A DNA stretch of 64,000 bases from the NCBI RefSeq assembly GCF_019097595.1, contig NC_080718.1, positions 14,116,157-14,180,156 of the forward strand, given 5' to 3'. Shown in pieces: positions 25,501 through 38,679 of the stretch. The notes under the pieces are model-generated. The model saw nothing but the letters and a program-made list of their open reading frames with translations, had not been told where the DNA came from and did not search any database. A program made the translations under genes and the position numbers. The stretch's first letter is position 1. Every line of letters starts with the position of its first letter. Source of the stretch: Hemibagrus wyckioides. Taxonomy: Eukaryota; Chordata; Actinopteri; Siluriformes; Bagridae.

Positions 25501-28500
25501 GTCAACAGCATCAATATGCATTTGAGAGCATTTACCTTTTCTGGGTTACATAAATTAGCCTGCATATATTGAGAAACACCATTCTAATAGCCTACATGGT
25601 TTCTGGAAATGATTACTAATTTACTAATAATTTGTAATAAATTTGGTGATATTTAAAGAATATATGTGAATATAAATGAATATATATCATCAGTAATGAA
25701 CTGTCAGCCTGTTCCCTCAGGTTCCAAATTCAGCGAGGACTCAGTGACCCAAACAGCTATAAAGGCCTGGGGGACTGTTTCAGAACCATATTTCACAATG
25801 AGGGGTAAGCATTCAGCTTTCAGCTCTGGCCATATGTACATTGTGCATTAATGTATGTGTATGTTTCTTTACCTTAATGGTCCTACACCATATATTGGTG
25901 TGTACTTAGAAATGTACCATGTTTGCTTTCTCTTGTATGTGTGTGTTTTGAGTGCTTACTGAGAAAAGATAAAACATGCTGAATATATGCACCTGTTGAA
26001 ATGTTTGAGAATTTGAACCTTGTGTATGAATATGTACTGTATGAACTGTATATTCATGGCTAGAAAGTGAAGTCAAAGTTTTAGATTTTTCACATAGTAC
26101 GCAATGGTTACTAAGTGCCAGATGAATTTATGGACAATATACTTTGTGATGTGGTTAGGTAAATAATAATAGTTAATAATAATAATAAAAGTTATCATTT
26201 TTCTCATCTCTTCTTCATCTCTCTCACAGTGGAAATGACTAAATGAAATGTGTAATCACTACTTAAATGAGTTTAAATGTAATATTATCTTAATTAAGTT
26301 ATGTGAGCTCCGTAACTGATTATTGTTTATAGAATTCTGATTGTCTGATTGTGTGTGAAATTTGAAGTAAACACAACTCATGTGATTCAGAGTCTTAATT
26401 ATTCAGGTAATATTAGTTTATTATTAGTTTAAACCTAAACCGAACTTTCTTTCAAATTTCTCCTTAGGGAACCTTAGAGAACAAATAGTGTATAATATAG
26501 ACCTAAACTGTAAAGGTCCAGCCACTTTCATTCAGTATAACAGTACGAATATGTGACAACCATGGCTGAATGATGACAACAGTTACCTTTATACATTGAA
26601 GCAAATAAAAATAAGAAACTTCTTATTTTATTGGTGCAATAGGTATCATTGCCTCCTCACAGCTTCATGGTCCTAGTTTAGATCCTGGTGTAGGGTGGAG
26701 TTTTACATGTTCTCCCCATTCCAGTAGACAGATCGGCTGAAATAAATTGCATAAAGCAGTTACTGGGAGTGCATGAGCTGTTTTATTTTTAATAAAGCAT
26801 ATTAACCAAAAGAGCATTTCAGAATGGACTCATGAATGAATTCATGTAAGTATAACAAAAAATAAGTTAACTAAGCACCTAACTCTTTATTCTGTACTCA
26901 AAACAATCAATATTTAAACCTTATTTTTTTAAGGCCATTAGCTTTAAATTGATTTCAGTAAACTAACAAAATGTATATTTCCTCTACACCACCTGTAAAT
27001 TTGATTTTCTTCTTCTGATGCTACTTCTTTTTCTTCTTCTTCCTCTTGTTGTTGTTGTTGTCACTTCTGTTATTACTAATATCATCATTAATATTATTGT
27101 CATTATAATTAGTCGCTCCAATACTCGCGTTACAATTGTATATAAGAAATTTTAGTGTTGTGATTAAGTTTTTCGGTTGAGTGAAACAGGCATTTGGCAT
27201 AGTATGAATTGGAGTATTGGGAGTTATGACACTGACAGTGGTCTGTCCGGTCGTAGTAACTAGCAGTACTGAACTGACAAACAACAGCAGCTTTTCACAT
27301 CCAGTTTTATAAAGTGGAGATTTGAAAAATAGTGCTTGTTATGTTGTCTATGGTGCGTTTTGCAGTGTTGACAGTTTTATACAACTAATCTGTTGTGAAG
27401 TGTGTGTGTGTGTGTGTGTGTGTGTGGCCACAGGTGACAGTGAATCAGCAGCAGCTCATGGGGAGAGACTGCTGCGAGATACTTCACCAGCTCACAAATA
27501 CTGCATGCCATTCTCACTCTCAGTGGAGTTGTCAGTGGTGTAAACGGCACGTGCCTCCCCTGCAGACACCAGCTCTTCTTTCCCCAAGCCCAATTATCAC
27601 CCCCTTGTATATTTGTATTGTAGAATTACAGCCCTGGAGAAAGTATCATCATATCCACATGCCAAAACAATTTAGCTATGATTTACACAATTGGTGAGGG
27701 AGCCTCTACTGTTGAGTTATTACTAGAAATACTCACATTTGCTCGGCCTTTGCTTAGGTTCAATTTCAGTAGAAATATTACATTTCTCTGTTTCAACATG
27801 GCAATTATCTAAAAGTAAGTGAGCCATTTTAGCATGAGCACAGATTTAAAGAAAATACGATTCCATGGTCTACATGTACAACACGTCAAGTAGGATCAGT
27901 ACAGAAATGTGCTATGCACTTAACAGTAAAGTGTGTAGAATTATTTCACATTATTTGTGTGTGATGATTGACAGTACAATTGTTCTTAAATGTGTTAAGA
28001 TGTCAAACTAGCTGCCAGTGCCCAAGGCACTGTTGTAATCTATTAATCTGGCCACAGTTTATGTGATTTGTCTGTCTGAAGGCAGCGTGAGTTTGTGTGT
28101 AGGAGGAGCCTGATCGGGATCTGTTTGTAGCTAAACAGAAAGTTTTTTGCACGATCATTCTTAACCCCTGAATCGTAAGGAGCCACTTATATACTAAATA
28201 ACAAAAATCACTCTTAAGGTTATTGTGTTAGATTTGTCTAATGTTCAAAATACACTGTAATCCTCTTAAAATTCTTGTTATTCCATTTTATTAGCAATAG
28301 CCATATTAAAAATTATACATATTATAACAATTATACATCTATACATTTTCAAGCATATAGCTGATTTATGTGTTATTGAACAACATGCATAACTGAAATA
28401 ATCAGCTACATGACTGAAAACTGAACAGTTGTTTACAACTGAGCATTCTATAAAGATAGTTACATATTTCATATTTGATGATCATGATTAAATACATTTA

Positions 28501-31500
28501 TGGTCCACTGAATCTATATTTTTATTTATTTTATGTCAGCTCCCTACATGTCAGCTTTTAACAAATCTGCTGCTTTGAAGCCAGTCACGTTGTTAGCCTT
28601 GAATGCAGTTAAAACTATCAGCACTAAAGTCAACTAAAGTGACAAAAAGTGTTTGATCAGAAAGATTTTATAGCACTTGATTCATTTTAAAAGCTTTCCA
28701 ATACTATCACTGACAGGAGTTTGAAAGGGCCAGTGTAATTACTGTTATCTAAATATTCTTATTAAAAAATCTATGAACTCTATGATCAAATTTTCGCTAC
28801 CGTGTACTGAAGTCCATTTTTAAAAGTCGTTGTTTCTTCATCCTTAACACTATCATGAATGAGCTAGTCTGAAATAACAAGTTTTCAAAAACATGTGCAG
28901 GAGATGATAAAGGTACAAGCTCTTACTTGCCACAATGAATTCAGTCTTACTTTGCTTCTATTTTTGCTGGATTTGGCAGGTATAACATTAGATGTTTCTG
29001 TGTCTCTGCTTGCTGCTTTATGATGGATGATTCTGCATTATTCTTGGCTAGGGACAAGGTTATAGCTTCCTTTAGTAAATAGTAATATTTGCAGATGAAC
29101 CATGCAGGCTGTTAGGCAGGTACAAGGCACCTGGCCTGCAGCATGTATAGGATCGTGTCTGCTTGAGAGATACAGAGATAAAGAGAAATGTCTAGTAGTT
29201 ATTTGAAGACAGTATCCAAACCTAGACTGGAATCAAACATATGTCTCATTATCCAATTTGGTTAATGCGTTGTTTCCTTCCTCCCTTTTTGTTATGATGA
29301 GTTATGTGGCTCTGTGTTGAATGGGACAAAATGGGTTTATGGAAATCAAAGACAAATCACACCTATACAAACACAGGCAGCTGGACCCACACAGATCCTA
29401 AATGGGAATGGATTTGTTTACGGAGGCCTAGTGGAGACCTTGCGTGTGCTTTACATTTAGAGTCAAATCAGCATTCAAACCAGGCTCAGTCAAATGGGGT
29501 CTTGAGTGTGTGTGTTACAAATCTGAGCTTTATCTCACCACCTGATGATTTCTCAGACTAACCACTCCCGGGAAGCGAGTTTGCATGCTTCAGAGAAGGG
29601 GCTTCCTTTTTGACTGTGCACTGCCACACTCACGAAGGTTCACGTCTATCAGTGCAGCAGGCTTTCTGTTGTCATATTGCCCCAAAAGCTGCTTGAAAAG
29701 CAATAAAACAGGTCCCAGTACACGAGTGATTTGTTTTGTCAGAGGGAGTAGCAGGTTCGAGATGGGTTGTGGTAGAGCTTCAGGTAATCAAGCCATCTTT
29801 GTTTGTAGAAACAACAATATTTACACCCAGAAGCAATCACCCGAAAACATCTCTGTTGACCACTGCTGGGTCATGTTTTCACAATACAGTTGTGTGGTGG
29901 GTTTCACACTCAGAAGTCACGCTACACTGTCTTCTCTGTCCACAAATGTGTGTTCAGTATCAACATGTGAATGATCTGCTACTCAAAATTCCCCTCCTGC
30001 TCTCTAGCTTCCTCTTTCGATTTTACATTCTTAGCACAACCTACCTGATTCAAAGAACCTTAGCAATTAACGTCTGGTGTACTTCTGATAAACATGCTGT
30101 AAGGCTTTTCCTGATTTTGGCTTCTCCTGGAAACTGCACAATTAATTCTGGCTAAATGAAGAACCAGTGCATTTTGAGAAATAAATTCAGAAATGTTTAT
30201 TAGTACATGATTTTCATTGAGGAACTATAGATCTAGTCTAATAGGAAAAGTCAAAATCTTTTACTCTACTCTACTGCTCTAATTAGGCACTGGTAGCAAA
30301 CCACTTATTTCTGCTTTCTAGTTAATATTAGCTCCATGAGTCTTTTATCTATAGGTTTACCCTCCAAGTGTGTCTGCCTTTAATAAAGTACTCATTTAGA
30401 GGATCTGCAAGCAAGCAGTTAATAAACACCACTAAGATTTAAGCTTCCTTAATGAATTACTATTCTGTATCATTTTGCTAGAGTCTGTAGCGCTAATTAG
30501 TGATTAAATAAAACCTGAGAAACTCCAGGTGTGCAAAAACCTTTGAGTGACATTTTACAATACTTTTGTTGTTTCCAGGAATTTTACTAAACTCGAACAT
30601 TTCTCTGTGCCCACGGTTCTGTTTTTGCAGACAGGGAAAGGAGAGAAGTTTTCCATGCTCAGACTTGTCCTGACATTAAGATTAAGAAAACAGAGGCAGG
30701 TTTCAACTGCAGCAATGTATATACGTGCTGTCTAAACAGGGACTGCCTATCAATCCGCTTGAGAAGAATCTGTTAACAGTAGAGTTTACTGAGACTGTAA
30801 ATAAATTTCTCGTTATAAATTGTCTTATTATTTACCAGTAAAAGTTGCAGCTTATTTTTTCTTTATGCAGGCTAAAGTATGATTAGAGATTTCTAATAGT
30901 TATAATTATTTTTTAAATATACTTCAAGAAGTGTAACCTTTAAAAAAGTAAAGTTATTATGTTAGTGTTCATTTATTAATTATTAATATTATTTTTTATT
31001 TATTAGTTTTTCTACTACTATACTGTCTCAAGTCTTACCTGAGATAGTAACTGGTATAATAACTTAATTATACTGTTGAATACAGGTAAGGCCTGTTTGG
31101 ATTAGCCCCCGTAATTAATGTAATTGCCAATTATCATACGTCAAATGAAATATGTTGATATTTCATTTAAGTATGTTTGTAAATGAAACTGAACTGAAAT
31201 TTTTAGACACAAGGCTGCAACTATTTTAGCTATAGCAGTGATGAGCTCTATATTTCCACTTTGCAAAGCAGTTTGTTGAAGCTTAAAGACCAGTTGGACC
31301 TGTTTCCAGGCAGGAAACAATTGCTTTGAAACAAACAGCCAAGAACAGTTGAAGCTCTGTCAAGATAATCAGCAGCATGTATCAGTAATCATAGGGCCGG
31401 TTTTCCATAGAAGTGGAGCAATGAAACTGGCTACCCTGCCACTGTTGGCAACAGGTGGAATGATTGTCGATCTAATTTTCACTCTTTTGTTTACACATGT

Positions 31501-33255
31501 AAACTGATGTACTGTACTGATGATTCATGGTTGTAGTGCGCTTTAATGTAATGTAATTTTACCATTGCAGTGTTTGAGCTGAAATAGATCAACTGTACAT
31601 GAACAGTGGCGTCCTCCATTCATTCTAAGAACATCTGGTCAGCAGTGCACGTTTCCATGGAAGTCCCTACCATTTTGACGACTCGTGAATTATGTAAACA
31701 TGTATTAGGGTTAAATGGTTAACAGGTGTTCACAGATCTTTAAGCACTTTTTGTGAAATGTTTGGATAGTTGTGCACATTTCCTTGATCAACCTCTCTCT
31801 CTATCCTGAAGTCAATTAGATGAAAACCAACTCTGTGTGTATTCATCATAGCTGTGTTTGAGTGTTAATGAATTGTCCTCTGTTCACAGAACGTATGGTT
31901 TTTACAAAGGAATCCTGCCACCAATTCTAGCCGAGACACCAAAGAGAGCGGTTAAGGTAACAGCTGTCTGATAAAATAGACCAATCCTGTACACAACAAA
32001 CACACAAACATTGACCCAGGTGTGTCCTCCTTGCAGCAGTTAGCAGTATTTCACCTGAAGCATGCAAGATCAAATACAAGCTTTCTTGTTCTGTTTATGC
32101 TCACACTCACAGTATATTTGCTGTGGTCCTTCATTATTGATCTACATGCCATCCAGTTCTTCTCGGGCATCACAGATCATACTGCTGGTGGAGACTGAGC
32201 AGATTGTTAGCTGTATTGATTATAATGAGTATAGTATATTACACATAATAACTATAATTATATACACTGACTGGTCACTTTAAAAGGAACATTAATAGGA
32301 ACTATAACCCTGTTTATTCATATAATTGTCTAAACAGCCAATCATGTGGCAGTAGCACAATGCAAAAAATATTATACAGATACAAGTCACCAGTTTCAGT
32401 TAGTGTTGATAGAGTTCAGTGACTTTGATTATTCCATGGTTGTTGGTGTCAGATGGGCTCATTGAGTGTTTAAGAAATTGTCTTACAGACAACAGTCTCT
32501 TGAGGAATCTGTGGCTACAGCAGCACAGTTTCAACAAAACAGAACAGTGTTTTGGAAAAAAAAACACTGCCTGGCCCTTCTCTAATATTTAACTGAACAT
32601 TGTTGATTAGTCTGTGCCCCAGATTCTTGGTCTTGGCTGACAGGAGTGGAACTGATGTGGCCTTTAGTTGTTGAACATCTGCCTCAAGGTTTGACGTGCT
32701 GTGCATTCTGTGTTACTTTTCTGCTCACCACGGTTGTAAAGAGTGGTTAGTCGAGTTTCCATAGCCTTCCTGTCAGCTTAACCAGTCTGTCCATTCACCT
32801 CTGACCTCTTGAATCAGCATTTCTTGAAGCAGAACTGCTACTCACTGGGTCATTTTCGTTTTTCACACCATTCTCTATAAACTCTGGAGATCGTTGTGTT
32901 TGGGGGTTATAACTACTACTACAATTACAACTGTACTAGAAAAAAATATATGTAGATACATATTCATTTTTATATATTATTTGCTTTATAGGTTTTGTGT
33001 TTATAGAAGACATATTTGATTCCTTCCAAGTAATTTGTCTCTGATGTAATATAATTTTTACAATTTAACAATGACCAATACTTGTAGCTGTCTATCTCAT
33101 TAGTGTGTATGCTGTGCGGGCACGCAAGAGCATGTTCCTGTTGTGATCTTTATGGTTTGTGTGTGAGTTGTGTTTGCTAAGGGTGGTGGCATCTCTCTTT
33201 TTATGTGTGTGTGTGTATGTATGTGTGTATATGTATATATGTATATATGTATGTG

Positions 33256-33300
<45 letters not shown>

Positions 33301-33315
33301 ATATATATATGTGTA

Positions 33316-33389
<74 letters not shown>

Positions 33390-33967
33390 AACATTCACTC
33401 ACCCATGCACACAAACACACATGCCGACGTCTGTGTGTGTTAGTATTTGCACATGTGCCTGTAAGTTGCTATATACTGCATGCATACTGATCATTTGCTC
33501 ATTTGTCCTGTCTACACTACAGTTTTTCACCTTTGAGCAATACAAGAACCTGCTAAGTTACACTACATTATCCCAGGGCCTGGTAAGTCCATTGATATGC
33601 ACAATTCATGTACATACTATATATATAATCACACTTTTTTTTTCTTTCATATTTTAGAAATCTCTGCAGGGTGTGTTAAGTTTGGTCTGCTGAGAAACAC
33701 ATATAGTTCCAAACAATGTACAACTGCCAGTTAATATACTGTATTGCCTCAGTAACTCAAGTTCTTAGAGAAATAAATGACTCAAGCCCTGTATTGCCTC
33801 CAGCATTCCTAAGTCTGCTGGCAGAAAGGAAGAGGTGTATGTTAGCCAAGTGAAGTGTGTGATAGATGATCCCTTACTGTGACAGAACTATGTTACCTGC
33901 AGCCCAATAGACAAGTTGTCTTTGTCAGCTTACACACATACACACACTTACACGCACACATACTCTT

Positions 33968-34010
<43 letters not shown>

Positions 34011-37000
34011 GCACATTTCCCATCTACAAATTGTTTGTACAGTCATAGTATGGGAAATGTTTACCTAGTCCATCCATTACAGCCCTACGCCCTGCCTTCT
34101 CCCATCCTCACTGACCATGTCATACTGTGCCTACCTAGGCAGCTGGAGGATCTGGTATACAGTGTCAAATATATAACACAATGAGCATAGGTAACTTCAT
34201 TAGCAATGGACTGAATTTATTAGGGGCATGTTTGAATAGTGTGCCAGAGCCTCCTCTTCCTGTTCAGTGCAGCTGAGAAGGCTCAGCTTGATGGATGAGG
34301 ACGTATGCTGTAATAATACAAATAACAAATGAAAACGTGGAGGACTAGCTGTGTAAACATGGCTGAGGCTTGTTTGAGACGATGGTCCAGCCTGGTGTGA
34401 TGGGGGGGATAGGAACTGAGCAAGAGTAATGAGACACATACACTGCCCTGACATTTTCCCATTACACCGGTATAGACACACACACTTACACGAGTACACA
34501 AATATACATACACATATAGTTTATCCATATCCATATCTGCTGACTTTGTAAAAACAGTGGTATCCATAATAAAGACAGCAGACATGCATGTATACATGTT
34601 TAACGATGTAAAAACAGATTTGTTCATTACAATGCATAAGATCTAGGTGGCAAGTTAGAGTGCGTGATGTCAGACTAGTTAAACAAATAAATGAAATTGA
34701 TTCATTTTAAATATAGATGTCCATTGAAATCTTTAAGAAGAATATGAAAATGAAATTCATGTCTGACTCATTCAAGCCATTCAAGTTAGGCTTTTATTTC
34801 TGCATCTGGACAAATTAATCTTTGTTCCAGTCGATTTGTCTGAGGCAATTCATTCATCTTTGTCTTCTCTCTGTGTCCCCATTCTTCCCTGTGTGAATGA
34901 ATGATGGAAGCAGTTTCTTTCAGCAAGTAGGTTAAAGTCAAGCCCTCCATCTGAACAAACACATTCGCAGCAAGCTTAATATCACTGTTGCATTGTTAAC
35001 AATGAATTACAGTGTTGGTCTGACATTCATACCTAGAGCATTGACTAATCATCCAAAATATACTGTGTATTTATATATGACGCAAAAGTTGTCTTTATCA
35101 TAGCTCTTTTGGTCGATTGGCTACTTGCTTCTTTCTCTGTCTGCGTCAGGCTCTCTCCATAGCTGGGCTTGGCTCAGGTTTAACGGAAGCTCTGGTGGTT
35201 AATCCATTTGAAGTAGTGAAAGTGAGCCTTCAGGCTGACAGAAATTCCTTCAAAGTGGTATGAGACAATTGTAACAATACTTTTATTGAGACTATCTAAT
35301 GTCATAATGTACTTTTAATAGTGAGCTTCTTCTATGCTTGTGCCTATTTTCCAATGCAGCAGCCATCCACCTTCAGCCAGGCTCGAATGATTATTAATTC
35401 AGATGGTTTTGGTCTGCGTGGGCTAAATAAGGGCCTGACCTCCACACTGGGACGCCACGGCATCTTCAACATGATCTACTTTGGCTTCTACTTCAATGTT
35501 AAAGACACCCTTCCTGCCAGCCAGGTAAAAAAAAAGTGACCTGAGGGGTGGTGGATTCTGATCAAGGATTACAAAGATCCTTGTCATTTAAAACAAGTGC
35601 CCTTGTTTTTAATGACACCTATAGAACAAAAACTGTAATAACGGTGCAAACTGATTTTTACTTTGTAGATTGTACTAAATTGGAGGTCTGTCTAATAAAC
35701 TGTGTGGGTTTGTACAGAGATGGAGAGAGACATGGAAATAGAGTAAAGGAGCTGCTAAGATCAACCATACTAATCCTTTCTATGTTTGTTCTCTGTCACA
35801 TCCTCAAGGGTTCACATTACACATCCGGCAGGGTTCTACTCCCAAACAAAAGTTAATTTTGTTAAATTGAAATGGAGCCATATGCTCCACATGTATATGC
35901 TAGAGCATTAGATTAACTCCAATTAACTAATTGGAAGCAGGCAGTGGTATTGTTTCAGTTTTGGAGAGTTACAGTGTAAGATCTGCAGAGCATTTTATAT
36001 CCTTGTGTAGATTTGGACTCAGAATGTCATTGTCTAAAAAGCTGCCTGTCTGATGGGGCCTGAACCCAATATTTACTGCTCCCTCAGAGCCAAACAGATG
36101 AGCAAAATTGTTGAGGAAAGCTGAACTTTGAGGGCTTTGAGGTTTCAGCTTGAGTCATTCTATAGACATTAAGATTCATGTAGCCCGATCGAGATTAATC
36201 AGTGATTCATCTCCTCCGGTGGTTTCTGGCCACAAGCGAGCATGGCCATCTGATTAAGTGTACCGAGTGCTATTTTTGCAGTAATGCTGCAGTGAAAGCT
36301 CCTGATCCAATTACGCTTTAATAATGTATCTGGTTGTAGGGGGCATCCCACAAGAACCATTGTCCTGTGTGATGAATGAAATGAGGAATGCTAGAAGGCC
36401 TGAATGGTGTGTTGGCTGTGTAATAGTAGGGTCCAGTGCTGGTAGTGCTTTTCAGAACAGTGCTCCTCCCCCTGCTGCAGACTTTTGGATTAGCTGTTGA
36501 TTCAGCTCGTCACTCGGGGTGTCCGCTGCTCTGAGAAAGGCCGGACCCAGCAAGGCTGCTGTCATTTGTAAAAATATCCTGGCCAATTAGCTGTCAGAGC
36601 TGCGTGGGTCTGGACTTTTTTTGGTACTGTAATACTCTGGTGCCGAGTCACAGCCCAATTACCCAAATTGTCCCCATATGCCTGCCCAGTCTGCCTGCAT
36701 GAACCCTGTTTATAAATCCTATCGCCAAAGCTCGCCCTGTATCATGTGATGTGCTGCAGCCAATAGGAGAAGCCACACTGTTCTTAGGAAACTCTAATTT
36801 GCCTCCTGCTACCATAAAATGATCTGAGCTTTAATGCCAGCTTTGCAGTCATATTCATGATCCCACCCTCCCCTTTCTCCTTCCTTCATTATTCTCTCTG
36901 TCTCTTTTCTGCTCTTCCATGCCTACTTTAGTTTCTACAGACATATAAGGAATGAAATGAAATGATTTCACATTTGCTGGTCTGTATATTTTAAAATGAT

Positions 37001-38621
37001 GATAACGTCAAACTTAGAAATATAAAAGGCCAACCACTACATACTTTAGTGGGCAGCTGTTTTGTGTTCTATATTCCTGGTTTATGTTTTTGAAATTTAG
37101 CTCTGAAATCTCATTTTCTACACAAACACTAGAATCATGTTAAACTTTCCAAAACAATATCTTAACAAACCTGCAATTGCTCCAGAATTCCCTGCCACAA
37201 ATGCTCAAGAACCGCATACTGAAATGAAACTGATCTTTTGTGCTCTAGTTCTTCTATCTTGCCTATCTTGCTCTTCTGCTTTAAATATAGATCCTACCCA
37301 GTATCTCCTTTTTCATTTCTCTCTGAAAGGATCCTCGTCTGGAGTTTATGAGAAAGTTTACTATAGGTTTGCTGTCAGGAACTATCTCATCCTGTGTGAA
37401 CATCCCCTTTGACGTGGCTAAGAGCCGTATCCAGGGTCCCCAGCCAGTTCCAGGGGAGATAAAGTACAGGAGCTGTTTCCAGACTATGACTCTGGTATAC
37501 CGGGAAGAAGGGTGAGCTCTATCAATCACTGCAGATCAATTTGCTTCTAAATGAATCAATAAATTAATAAATAAATCATTTTCCTGAGGTATCTTTGTTA
37601 TTATTGTCTGCATTAGGATTCTATTTTTACACCGTTAGGTCTTAATTTATTTTATTTTTCAACTTCTCACATTTGACCTTATTGTGAACCTCACTGCAAG
37701 TCAGTGAAGCAGAAAAAAGCAACTTTTGTTTATACACTAAATATTAAAGTCATGTGAGATATGGGTATTTCTCTACTAACAACACCTAGCAGTATCTGGC
37801 CAAAGTTCACGTTCAAGTTTTGCTAGATATTTGCTTTTCAGTTTCATGAATACTGGGGAAATTTGTGCTTTTTTCATCACTTGGGCCTTACTAGCATATT
37901 TTTAACATACAGTTTATACATGTTGATATGCAGCACCATTTGTTGCACTTGAAGAACATAGTAATGAATTAGTAGTCATTGTGTTTGTCTGAGGTCCTGA
38001 GTGTCACTGCTTTAGTAGATGCAGAATATCTTCCGGCTGACTGGCTTGCAAGTGAATTTGTTGCTTTTATGAGCTTTCAGGATCGTGATTTGCTCCTTTT
38101 ACTTTGCTCATGGAGACTGGCAGACTACTTCTTATTAGATCAGTTGGGGCCTGGGTTAAGGTGGGGTTGTATGTATGTATGTGTGTGTGTGTGTTGATTT
38201 CTGTGTGTGTGACTGAGCCACTAAGTGTAGCCATTTGAGCTTTGGGGTGCTGAGAGGGTACCCCCTCTACCCTATTTTGTCCAACCCTCTAACACAACAC
38301 AGTCCTAGCTAATTAGTGGTCCCTATGGGAGACGTCGTTATGCAGGTCCTAACGAGGCACACGGCGCTCGACAGGTCAGTTTAATCAGACAGCGGGGCAG
38401 GGAGGAAGTGGCTCGAGCCTTATTAACGCCAGCAGAGGCAGGGGACAGAGGCTGGGACACGGAGAGTGGCGACCCCAAGCCAAAGATCAGCTTGAACACA
38501 TTAGGGGCAGGTACACAACACGGCCAGATTTTAGGGTTCTGTATCTGCTTAAGCACTACGGGGGGCATGCATAATTCTTTTTCCTATTACTAGGGTTTAG
38601 AACAATGCATTGAATACATTG

Positions 38622-38679
<58 letters not shown>

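Larger units (their letters stand above)
13291..25720 (+). other. slc25a21: slc25a21 intron of 12.4 kb
   Basis: Noncoding between two exons that join in frame. It holds a SINE-like element (15841-16031), DIRS-like reverse transcriptase relics (16540-16720 and 17255-17400), a repeat shared with 58636-58796 (18291-18440), AC/AT microsatellites, a nested repeat plus Tc1 fragment (21165-21741), a palindrome cluster (23906-23953) and a TA-flanked transposon relic (24741-25078). The rest is unique AT-rich sequence. Confidence 0.9.
25805..31889 (+). other. slc25a21: slc25a21 intron of 6.1 kb
   Basis: Noncoding. Contains a SINE-like repeat relic (26640-26755), short CTT/GTT-rich and GT microsatellites (27027-27061, 27400-27427) and otherwise unique AT-rich DNA. 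No exon or RNA gene recognised. Confidence 0.9.
31957..33522 (+). other. slc25a21: slc25a21 intron of 1.6 kb
   Basis: Noncoding. Mostly a rearranged Tc1-like relic (32262-32898) and a large AT/GT microsatellite (33203-33388) close to the acceptor. Confidence 0.93.

Noticed and set aside
29585..30155. Overlapping open frames of 129 and 139 codons
   Set aside because: No recognisable family, no splice context with slc25a21, and ordinary composition; chance frames in an intron.
33159..33657. Several overlapping open frames of about 100-150 codons on both strands
   Set aside because: They are translations of the GT/AT microsatellite (runs of Ile-Tyr, Cys-Val) and do not resemble proteins.
35252..35260. 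Alternative donor three bases upstream in the exon ending at 35257
   Set aside because: Use of GTGGTA would remove one codon; the chosen GTATGA donor gives the residue number matching the human carrier.
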